Positions 1 through 6,011 of a stretch of DNA of 46,931 bases are shown one piece after another (the first letter of the stretch is position 1; every line of letters begins with the position of its first letter). The position numbers and the translations under genes are program-made. The notes beneath the pieces are model-generated. The model worked only from the letters and a program-made list of their open reading frames with translations, did not search any database and was not told the DNA's origin. This stretch comes from a virus. The stretch spans positions 1 to 46,931 of IMG/VR virus record IMGVR_UViG_3300002835_013909; one strand, given 5' to 3'.

Positions 1-860
1 ATATCGGCAGATTCTTGAAGAGAAAATCCCCTACACATTGCCATTGTCAAGAATGTTATAAAGGCGTCTCCAGCACCAATTACAGATTCGGCAACAGCAG
101 GGCTTACTCTTGGTCTAATCTCAGTTATTCCGCCTTTTTCAAAAACACTAATTCCTTGTCCTGCCTGAGTAATGACAACAGAACATTCCAAGAATTCTGA
201 CAAATAAAGACCAGCATCACGAACATTATTTTTCCCACTTAATTTCAATGCTTCTTCTTGATTTGGTTTCAGAACAGTACATCCACGCCAACGAGTCAGA
301 TCGCCATTTTTTGGATCAACAACTGTGATTGGGAATTTTTTAAGATATTCGTTTTTGAAAAAATTAAATATTCCTTTCCCATAATCTGAAAATATAACGG
401 CCTGAAAACCATTCAAAACAAACTTATCAAACAACGATTCGGTTTTTAAAAACAAATCATCATCACTAAAGCCATAATTATTTTTTTCTATATCAATTCT
501 TGCAACCTGAACATTTTCACTAAAATACCTTCTCTTCCTAGAAATATCATGAGCGATATCTACTGAATAATGGGTATTGATTTTTGTGTTTTCAAATATA
601 CTTTTCGCTTTATAATCTAACAAGCAACCAAGATTAACTTTAGCATTAAAATTCTTGAATTGATGAACGACATTTGCGGCTCCACCGGGAAGAATTTTTG
701 CTTCATGTTCTTTGCTATGCATGATGGGAATTGGACATTCAGGACTTATTCTTTTAATTTTAACGTCATAGTATTCATCAATGATTGCATCACCAATTAC
801 TCCAATATTAAGAGTTTGGCCGTTTTTATCGCTTTCTAGAAATTGTAAAATGCTTTTCAT
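1..860 (-). CDS. hldE: D-glycero-D-manno-heptose-7-phosphate kinase (RfaE/HldE kinase domain), C-terminus cut by window edge
   Basis: PfkB/ribokinase-family sugar kinase, expected to phosphorylate heptose 7-phosphate on the route to ADP-heptose. Translating the minus strand from the ATG at 860 gives an open frame to base 1. Visible signatures are GDAIIDEY near residues 23-30, ISPECPIPI (the RfaE-type substrate loop, normally ISPEAPVPV), PGGAANV near 58-64, DYGKG, KPNQEEA, and the catalytic GAGDAF anion-hole/base motif close to the window edge. The frame leaves the window just after that motif, so it cannot be seen whether a C-terminal nucleotidyltransferase domain (full HldE) follows. It fits the GT9/heptosyltransferase-like genes at 16.8 and 18.9 kb. 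The family assignment is strong; the exact heptose isomer is inferred. Confidence 0.85.
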   Translation of the reverse strand, partial: MKSILQFLESDKNGQTLNIGVIGDAIIDEYYDVKIKRISPECPIPIMHSKEHEAKILPGGAANVVHQFKNFNAKVNLGCLLDYKAKSIFENTKINTHYSVDIAHDISRKRRYFSENVQVARIDIEKNNYGFSDDDLFLKTESLFDKFVLNGFQAVIFSDYGKGIFNFFKNEYLKKFPITVVDPKNGDLTRWRGCTVLKPNQEEALKLSGKNNVRDAGLYLSEFLECSVVITQAGQGISVFEKGGITEIRPRVSPAVAESVIGAGDAFITFLTMAMCRGFSLQESAD

Positions 861-882
861 TTGGTATAATGTCCAAAAGGGA

Positions 883-941
883 GAAAGCCATGATCACAAT
901 GATTGTTCTAACATTACAAATTATAGCCAATCATGGCTTTC
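883..941 (-). terminator. 12-bp perfect inverted repeat downstream of thyX
   Basis: GAAAGCCATGAT at 883-894 is exactly complementary to ATCATGGCTTTC at 930-941, with a 35-nt loop. It fills the gap between thyX (ends at 954) and the kinase gene (starts at 860). On the minus strand it is followed by TCCCTTTTGG, a poor U-tract, so it may be a weak terminator, an mRNA-stabilising hairpin or an operator. Confidence 0.35.
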
Positions 942-953
942 AATTAGTTGATC

Positions 954-1862
954 CTAAGCCTCATTCTGTTTTGTCGGAGGAACATTGATTCCAAGAATCT
1001 TGGCTTTCTCTATCCATTCAGACTGTTCACGCTTGTTGTCACTGACAACATGTTGGAATTCGGTATGAGCAAAAGATTGAAATTTCTGGATGTAGCTTTT
1101 TAGTGCTTCTGTTTCGAGTCTTGTGAGTTTTATTGCTCCACGCATAGGATGATAATCTTCCCATGCTTCAAGTGCTACTGGAACAATTTGGCGTAAAATA
1201 TCAATAATTGCTTCTGCATAAACTCTGATTTCCTTTTGGGCATGGCTATCTGCTCTTAGTGCCAAAAAGTGAAAAAGATTGTGAAGATCAATTTTCCAAT
1301 AAAATTCTGTGTATAAGTTGAGAGGGAGAACCATTCTTGCTTGTTCTCTTGAGACACCTGCATGAATCATATACTCATAAAAATCATAAGCTGAATTGCA
1401 ATCATTGGTAATTTTACCTGCTGAATAGTTAGCTGTTATTTCGTCGATAGTGCCATCTCCGCCTTGCTTATTGTTTTGAGATTGGGATCTTAAATCGCTG
1501 GCCTGAGGGAAATAAAATTCGTCCTTCATAACCGAATAACGACCTGAAATTTCATTTGTTGAACTCATGCGGTGCCTTGCCCATTGACGGCAAACAAAGA
1601 TAGGCATCTTGCAATGAAATTTTAGGGTTACCATTTCTAATGGAGTAGTGTGTTGGTGTCTGAGAAGGTAGCGAATAAGTCCACGGTCTTCATTAACGGT
1701 TTTAGTTCCATCTCCATAGCTTACTCTTGCAGCCTGAACGATTGCATAATCCGCAGTTTTACCTTCAGGAACATTCCTTGGCATTACATCGACGAGAGTA
1801 ACATGCCCTTTATCAAGGCAATTAATTGTCTTGTTGACAACAGAATCCATAATATCAGACAT
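954..1862 (-). CDS. thyX: Flavin-dependent thymidylate synthase ThyX
   Basis: Makes dTMP from dUMP using FAD, NADPH and methylene-tetrahydrofolate. The diagnostic ThyX motif RHRxxSxNExSxRYS is present as RHRMSSTNEIS followed by GRYS at about residues 96-110. At 302 residues it is longer than the common 220-250, with extra N- and C-terminal stretches as in some bacterial ThyX. The ATG at 1862 has AGAGG 7 nt upstream, and a good sigma-70-type promoter lies at 1894-1922. Phages often carry thyX for DNA synthesis; here it pairs with the dCMP deaminase at 19.9 kb, the dNMP kinase at 4.3 kb and PyrB at 28.6 kb to form a pyrimidine supply set. Confidence 0.97.
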   Translation of the reverse strand: MSDIMDSVVNKTINCLDKGHVTLVDVMPRNVPEGKTADYAIVQAARVSYGDGTKTVNEDRGLIRYLLRHQHTTPLEMVTLKFHCKMPIFVCRQWARHRMSSTNEISGRYSVMKDEFYFPQASDLRSQSQNNKQGGDGTIDEITANYSAGKITNDCNSAYDFYEYMIHAGVSREQARMVLPLNLYTEFYWKIDLHNLFHFLALRADSHAQKEIRVYAEAIIDILRQIVPVALEAWEDYHPMRGAIKLTRLETEALKSYIQKFQSFAHTEFQHVVSDNKREQSEWIEKAKILGINVPPTKQNEA

Positions 1863-1893
1863 GACAGAACCTCTTGAAATGTGATCCTGTCAA

Positions 1894-1922
1894 ATTATAA
1901 AATAATTAACTTCAACTGTAAA
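1894..1922 (-). promoter_or_regulatory. Sigma-70/T4-early-type promoter for thyX
   Basis: On the minus strand TTTACA (1917-1922) is separated by exactly 17 nt from TATAAT (1894-1899), about 30 nt upstream of the thyX start. TTTACA is also the usual -35 form in T4 early promoters. Confidence 0.65.
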
Positions 1923-1937
1923 GACTAACTTTTGATA

Positions 1938-2327
1938 TTATTGAGAAACAGCGTTAAATGCCTGTGTTTTACTTATATTATATTTTTCAATAATCGGAGC
2001 AGCAATCTGAGAAATTAAATTCATCGCATGATTCTTGTTCATTTTATGTTTATCAAGAACCATAAGCATTTTATTAAGAGCATTCTGAATTGACTTTGTG
2101 AATTCAGCAGTTTCTTTCTGAACTTCTTCATCAGGAGAAGGAGTACCACCAGCAGGAGCAGGAACGCCACCACCAGCAGGAGCGCCACCACCAGCAGGAG
2201 CGCCAGCATCAGCAGGAGTAGGAATGCCAGCAGGAGGGGTAGGGACTGGATTCATTGCATCTTCTTCGTAAAAATCACTTTCGCTGATAATTCCTGACAA
2301 GAACTGGATATACTTTTGATTATACAT
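1938..2327 (-). CDS. Small protein with Pro/Ala/Gly-rich linker, possibly virion-associated
   Basis: A 129-residue protein of unknown function. Residues 1-25 form a short amphipathic, acidic N-terminus (MYNQKYIQFLSGIISESDF); residues about 26-70 are a low-complexity linker of PAGG/GAPA repeats; the last 60 residues look helical with a conserved-looking end. The N-terminus resembles the short leader shared by its neighbours (2352, 2527, 3157), which recalls T4 capsid-targeting peptides; this is inference. Start ATG 2327 has AAGGA upstream. CATAAATA (2339-2346), a 7/8 match to the T4 late box, lies just before it but is probably too close to be the only promoter. Confidence 0.75.
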   Translation of the reverse strand: MYNQKYIQFLSGIISESDFYEEDAMNPVPTPPAGIPTPADAGAPAGGGAPAGGGVPAPAGGTPSPDEEVQKETAEFTKSIQNALNKMLMVLDKHKMNKNHAMNLISQIAAPIIEKYNISKTQAFNAVSQ

Positions 2328-2351
2328 GATATTCCTTTTATTTATGTATGA

Positions 2352-2513
2352 TTATTTTTTCTTTTTTTTCTTTTCTACTTCTCTGCCGCCGATAATAATT
2401 GGTTCTGGATACATCTTTTGCACAGTGCCGCCAAATAGTCTCGTTGGAACATGAGCAACACCAGACGTGCTTGTTCCAACTTCTCTTAATTTAATCCATT
2501 CTCTAAATTTCAT
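2352..2513 (-). CDS. 53-residue protein with lysine tail
   Basis: Reading the minus strand from the ATG at 2513 gives a 53-residue protein starting MKFREWIKLREVG and ending with six lysines before TAA at 2352. GAGG lies 9 nt upstream of the start, and the gene fits neatly between its neighbours (13 nt from the gene at 2527). The short N-terminal aromatic/hydrophobic leader is like those of the flanking genes. The basic tail suggests nucleic-acid contact. Function is unknown. Confidence 0.7.
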   Translation of the reverse strand: MKFREWIKLREVGTSTSGVAHVPTRLFGGTVQKMYPEPIIIGGREVEKKKKKK

Positions 2514-2526
2514 ATTAGCCTCACAT

Positions 2527-2973
2527 TTATGGAGATCCGCCAGCGGCGCTTTGAATGGCTGGTTGCCAACCGCCTGTCAAAAAGTCTTGCAAATCTTTTC
2601 TTTTCACAAAATATTTACGTCTATCTTTATATTTGCTTTTATTTGCAACATTTCCCTTGAGATAGCTTCTATCTTTATCACCATGAACTAATTCTATATC
2701 AGCGCCAGCCTGTGTCATTGATCCCTTAGAAATTTTCCAAGGTTGCAACTTATAAAGAACTTCTTTGCCTTTGGTTCCTAGAGGAAAATGTGAAGAAACC
2801 CATGGTTCGCCAGAAAAAGTATTTTTAATATCACTCCAAGTCATATTTTCTTCATCTTCTAATGAAGCAAAATAATCTTGTTTTTTTGAGTCGCCAGATG
2901 CTACGATATCTTTTTCTTGAGATGGGTCCATCTCCTCAAAAAATTTCTTAAATCCTGAAAATGAAGGTCGCAT
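2527..2973 (-). CDS. Hypothetical protein with SF-x-x-F leader
   Basis: A 148-residue soluble protein, no family recognised. It starts MRPSFSGFKKFFEEMD, one of several proteins here with an S-F-x-x-[F/W] leader, then an acidic patch and a Lys/Arg-rich C-terminal half (residues about 100-135). Its start ATG is at 2973, without a strong ribosome-binding site; translation may be coupled to the small frame ending at 2977. It lies in the same minus-strand run as 2352 and 1938, suggesting co-expression, possibly late. Confidence 0.75.
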   Translation of the reverse strand: MRPSFSGFKKFFEEMDPSQEKDIVASGDSKKQDYFASLEDEENMTWSDIKNTFSGEPWVSSHFPLGTKGKEVLYKLQPWKISKGSMTQAGADIELVHGDKDRSYLKGNVANKSKYKDRRKYFVKRKDLQDFLTGGWQPAIQSAAGGSP

Positions 2974-2976
2974 AAT

Positions 2977-3095
2977 TTATATATTATCTCTAGGCTTTTT
3001 TACAAAATAAAGCAAAACTGTAAATTTAATGTCTGCTGCTTCTATTTGACTGCTTCGCATCCAAGTTTAGCAAAATTCAAATTATACAAGGCCAT
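2977..3095 (-). CDS. Possible 39-residue protein split by a -1 frameshift
   Basis: ATG at 3095 has a good AAGGA site and reads MALYNLNFAKLGCEAVK, then stops at TAG (3042-3044). In the -1 frame the sequence continues without a break as IEAADIKFTVLLYFVKKP and ends at TAA 2977-2979, four bases before the next gene's start. Shifting back one base at the AAA before TAG joins both parts. Alternatives: an assembly or sequencing indel, programmed frameshifting (no classical heptamer is visible), or a separate 27-residue frame beginning at the ATG at 3060. Confidence 0.35.
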
Positions 3096-3117
3096 TATTA
3101 TCCTTTTTTGAAATTAT

Positions 3118-3125
3118 TATTTATA
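3118..3125 (-). promoter_or_regulatory. T4-late-like TATAAATA box
   Basis: TATAAATA, the T4 late promoter consensus, lies on the minus strand 23 nt upstream of the small frame starting at 3095 and ahead of the run 3095 to 1938. The surroundings are AT-rich, so chance is possible. A gp55-like sigma candidate is encoded at 23.9 kb. Confidence 0.35.
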
Positions 3126-3156
3126 TATATGTTGTAAAACATTTACAGGTAAAATT

Positions 3157-3549
3157 ATGAACTCTCCTTCTTTTTCATCATTTCGTGACTTAATGGATCG
3201 CTGGGACATCCAGCTTGAACACATTGATTCAATGAATGATCTTTTAGACAAGCACGAACTAATACTTTTCTTTAAAAAAGGGGACGAGTATTTTGGTGCT
3301 CCTGAAGACAGCAGGCTTATATTTGCCAAACTCAAAACTGATACAGAAGATGATCCAATGATGCCGGGATTTCGTCAAGAAGCACGGTTTCCTGCATTTA
3401 ATTTAATTAAATTTTTAAGTAATGATCCTGAAAAATCAACAGAAAGTGTATTTGGCATCAAAGATCTACCGAAGATCACTGTCTGTCCCCGTGAAGAAGC
3501 TATCGATAATATGATGAAATTCTCCAAAAAGAAATCAAAAAAGAAATGA
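3157..3549 (+). CDS. Hypothetical protein with SF-x-x-F leader and lysine tail
   Basis: A 130-residue protein, not recognised. It begins MNSPSFSSFRDLMDRWD, matching the leader pattern of neighbours on the opposite strand, and ends in a basic SKKKSKKK tail. AGGT precedes the ATG at 3157. Its TGA overlaps the ATG of the nuclease gene by four bases, implying translational coupling and a shared role, perhaps in the virion or in DNA processing (inference). Confidence 0.75.
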   Translation: MNSPSFSSFRDLMDRWDIQLEHIDSMNDLLDKHELILFFKKGDEYFGAPEDSRLIFAKLKTDTEDDPMMPGFRQEARFPAFNLIKFLSNDPEKSTESVFGIKDLPKITVCPREEAIDNMMKFSKKKSKKK

Positions 3550-4217
3550 CGCTACCATTTTCAAAAGATAATGGAAAAAGAAAATACACATGTTTTGTGT
3601 GCGGAGTTGTTCATGAAAATTTTGAAGACTATAAAGCGCATATCATCGAATCTCATGAAGAAGGCAGAGAATACATTTTATGTCCTCTTGCTCGTTGTGG
3701 CTGTCCCGTTCGTTGTGTGCGAACTCATTACAAAGCGATACACCCACATGAAAAAAATATACCGAAAAACGGACAGATGAAGGCTATTATATGGAAAGAC
3801 CAGTCTGCGAAGACTGGTAAGCTTAAACAACGCAAGCCGAAGTTCAGAGAAGGATACATGATGTCCAACAAGAACGGAGGCAAGGAAATGCATTATCGAT
3901 CAGGGATGGAATGCGATGTTTACGAATGCTTGGAGGCAATGCCAGAAGTTATTGGATATGAAGTGGAGCCACTTAAAGTCCAATATACATTTGAAGGAAA
4001 CATTCATGAATATAACCCTGACTTAAAGGTTATGTTCGATGACGGAAGAATTGAAATTTGGGAAATCAAACCGGCAAATCAAACAACATTGCCAAGGAAT
4101 AATGCGAAATGGACAGCGTGCAACCAATATTGCCAGCAGAGAGGATTAGGATTTATGGTCTTGACAGAAGTCGGGATGGGCAAACTAAAACAAAGGATCA
4201 AAAATCTCCCTCGATAA
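3546..4217 (+). CDS. Zinc-finger protein with TnsA-like PD-(D/E)XK endonuclease domain
   Basis: Predicted metal-dependent DNA endonuclease. Residues about 14-37 form a C2H2 finger (C16, C19, H32, H37); a second Cys/His cluster (C46, C51, C53, C57, H61, H66) follows. The C-terminal half has the TnsA/PD-(D/E)XK pattern: E122 in YRSGMECDVYE, the acidic pair in NPDL at about 158-159, and E173-I-K175 in WEIKP. TnsA-like nucleases cut at transposon ends, but in phages similar small nucleases act in head completion or DNA processing, for example T4 gp4. Nothing transposon-like is nearby, so a processing role is more likely. It starts inside the stop codon of the previous gene. Confidence 0.75.
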   Translation: MTLPFSKDNGKRKYTCFVCGVVHENFEDYKAHIIESHEEGREYILCPLARCGCPVRCVRTHYKAIHPHEKNIPKNGQMKAIIWKDQSAKTGKLKQRKPKFREGYMMSNKNGGKEMHYRSGMECDVYECLEAMPEVIGYEVEPLKVQYTFEGNIHEYNPDLKVMFDDGRIEIWEIKPANQTTLPRNNAKWTACNQYCQQRGLGFMVLTEVGMGKLKQRIKNLPR

Positions 4218-4375
4218 AAATACTAGATGAACTAGTTACATACAAATGCTCAAACAGAGAAAGCGGAATACGCTGGCTTCAAGGAGCACATCCTGAAATG
4301 GGAACGATAATTGAAGGCAAAAATGGTTATGAAACTGTTCAAAAATTTACTCGATATTGTGATCATATCCGATAA
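4109..4375 (+). CDS. Hypothetical small protein, start uncertain
   Basis: After the nuclease stop at 4217 the sequence stays open in another frame to TAA 4375 with normal-looking codons, reading SIKILDELVTYKCSN and later RWLQGAHPEMGTIIEG. The only ATG (4109) lies 108 nt inside the nuclease gene, so the first ~36 residues may not be real. A non-AUG start near 4200, after AAAGGATC, or a frameshift product of the nuclease is also possible. The 3' end overlaps the convergent kinase gene by 29 nt. No family recognised. Confidence 0.4.
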   Translation: MDSVQPILPAERIRIYGLDRSRDGQTKTKDQKSPSIKILDELVTYKCSNRESGIRWLQGAHPEMGTIIEGKNGYETVQKFTRYCDHIR

Positions 4376-5024
4376 ATTCAAGAAAAAAACGACTTTTTAA
4401 AATATAAGGAACAACAGATTCCCTTATCTTCTTATGCAAATCCTCAATGCTTCCATCATTCTTGATGAAATAATCAAAATATCTCAATTCATGTGGAACA
4501 GTTATTCCATATCTCATTATGTTGCTTGAATAATCAACAGGACCTTCTTTCAAATTTCCAGAAGCCCATTGAAGCAATGGTTTTACTTGTGATTCACTTG
4601 GATTGGGGTCATCATTCAAAAATCCCTGTCGATATATCAAAAAAACAAGTCCATTTTTAGATTTAACGGCTTCTGCTTCTGAGAAGTACCTTGAATCAGA
4701 AATAATTAAATTTTTTGTTTTGTCTCTTAAAGCGATATCAATCCAAATATCTGGACGAATTTGTCTGAATCCATCACCAATAAATTGCAAGGCCTTACGA
4801 ACAGGCATTGATAAATTAGGAGGACACTCATCTTTAGTCTTCCATTCTTCAATAAATTGTCGATCAACTTCAAATGTTTTACAAAAAGTATCTTTTACTG
4901 CGTTTGCAAATGCAGTACGCTCCCATATAATTTTATTAGGCATACTATTTAATTCTTTTTGCAGATAATCACAAAAAGTATCTTTACCATTTTGAGCTTG
5001 GCCTGTAGCTGAAATGATTTTCAA
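4347..5024 (-). CDS. Deoxynucleoside monophosphate kinase (T4 gp1-like)
   Basis: Phosphorylates dNMPs to dNDPs. The N-terminal P-loop reads GQAQNGKDTF (about residues 8-17), the GxxxxGKDT form typical of phage dNMP kinases rather than cellular ones; a later DSRYFSEAEAV segment fits the family. At 225 residues it is close to T4 gp1 (about 240). The start is TTG at 5024 with an ideal AAGGAG seven bases upstream; no in-frame ATG fits the P-loop as well. A promoter with TTGAAC, 17 nt and TATAAT lies at 5044-5072. It belongs with thyX, pyrB and the dCMP deaminase in nucleotide supply. Confidence 0.85.
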   Translation of the reverse strand: MKIISATGQAQNGKDTFCDYLQKELNSMPNKIIWERTAFANAVKDTFCKTFEVDRQFIEEWKTKDECPPNLSMPVRKALQFIGDGFRQIRPDIWIDIALRDKTKNLIISDSRYFSEAEAVKSKNGLVFLIYRQGFLNDDPNPSESQVKPLLQWASGNLKEGPVDYSSNIMRYGITVPHELRYFDYFIKNDGSIEDLHKKIRESVVPYILKSRFFLEFIGYDHNIE

Positions 5025-5043
5025 TTTATTTCTCCTTAACTAA

Positions 5044-5072
5044 ATTATAAGCGGAGTTTAAGTTATGTTCAA
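5044..5072 (-). promoter_or_regulatory. Sigma-70-type promoter for the dNMP kinase
   Basis: Minus strand TTGAAC (5067-5072), 17-nt spacer, TATAAT (5044-5049), about 20 nt upstream of the TTG start. It overlaps the first codons of the divergent gene at 5065. Confidence 0.6.
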
Positions 5073-5334
5073 GAAAAAACCTGTAGAAAAAGTATGCGGC
5101 AATTGTCTTTTGTACAACCATGAAAAAAAAGAATGTAAAGTTGCAGTTCTCGTCGAAGGACAAGAATATCATCTTCCTGTTTTCCATCGTGATAAATGTC
5201 ATCTAGAACAACTAAATATACCAGTCCAACAAGTAAGATGGTGGGTCGAAGATGAAAACGGCAACCAAACTGAAGGCAATGGGACAGTAAAAGTAGAATA
5301 TCCCACGGGATTTTTCGGCGAAGAAAGGAAATAA
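5065..5334 (+). CDS. Zinc-ribbon-like small protein
   Basis: An 89-residue protein with a CGNCLLYNHEKKEC pattern (C11, C14, C24) and a later C45 (DKCHLE), consistent with a four-cysteine zinc ribbon. GGAG precedes the ATG at 5065. Its TAA shares one base with the ATG of the next, Cys-rich, gene, so the two are probably made together. Function is unknown; a nucleic-acid- or protein-binding adaptor is a guess. Confidence 0.75.
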   Translation: MFKKKPVEKVCGNCLLYNHEKKECKVAVLVEGQEYHLPVFHRDKCHLEQLNIPVQQVRWWVEDENGNQTEGNGTVKVEYPTGFFGEERK

Positions 5335-6011
5335 TGGCTGGAAACTGTACTCCTCCTTATGCATGTGGAACAGGTGGGTTTTGCAATTGTAATTGCAAAT
5401 GCATACGTCCATGTGGGAATTATTCTTGTTGTGTCGAAAACATAACGTATAAATACACAATATATTTTAATTACGCTGAAAAACCATGCTGTCCAACAGC
5501 AACAGTAAATGTTGACATTGAATTTTTACTAGAAACCGATGGATGTTGCTTCACTCCATATGAAAGTCCACTCGGCACCATGATGGAACTTCGTGTAGTA
5601 GGAAATGGAGTTCTCAAAATAACGCCGGGATCACATTATCAAGATTCAGGTTGTTTTTGTGTGCCAACTGATCTATCTTGTGATGTTCCGGGCACTAAAC
5701 CAATAGTATATGCGACAATATTAAATATTACTACAGGATATTCTTGCACACTGTCAGAAGCAGCTGCATTGGCTGGAGAAAATCTAGAATGTGGCGTCAA
5801 TGATTGTGATTCAATACAAATTTTTTTCCAACCAACTGCAAGCTGGCCGGGAACTTGTTGTTGTGCTGGTGGCCCTAGTGGATACATACTTGGCAATGAT
5901 ATTGGAAATACTTGCAGCAGTGGTATGCCCATGAGAAGAAATAGAACAACTATGCTTGGACTAAAATATCAAATTTTATCACGCATTAAAAAAGTTCGCT
6001 ACAAGCCTTGA
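5334..6011 (+). CDS. Cysteine-rich hypothetical protein
   Basis: A 225-residue protein with more than 20 cysteines, many in CxC and CC pairs in the first 35 residues (e.g. CNCNCKC) and again near residues 50-75 and 175-180. The middle is beta-rich (KYTIYFNYAEKPCC). No export signal is seen. Such Cys density suggests several bound metals or a disulfide-stabilised virion protein exposed after lysis. The last 20 residues are basic. It is coupled to the zinc-ribbon gene upstream and overlaps the helicase gene's 3' end by 13 nt. No family recognised. Confidence 0.75.
   Translation: MAGNCTPPYACGTGGFCNCNCKCIRPCGNYSCCVENITYKYTIYFNYAEKPCCPTATVNVDIEFLLETDGCCFTPYESPLGTMMELRVVGNGVLKITPGSHYQDSGCFCVPTDLSCDVPGTKPIVYATILNITTGYSCTLSEAAALAGENLECGVNDCDSIQIFFQPTASWPGTCCCAGGPSGYILGNDIGNTCSSGMPMRRNRTTMLGLKYQILSRIKKVRYKP

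Noticed and set aside
3546-4217. Tn7-like transposon
   Set aside because: Only a TnsA-like fold is present; no TnsB/C, no terminal repeats, no insertion boundaries.
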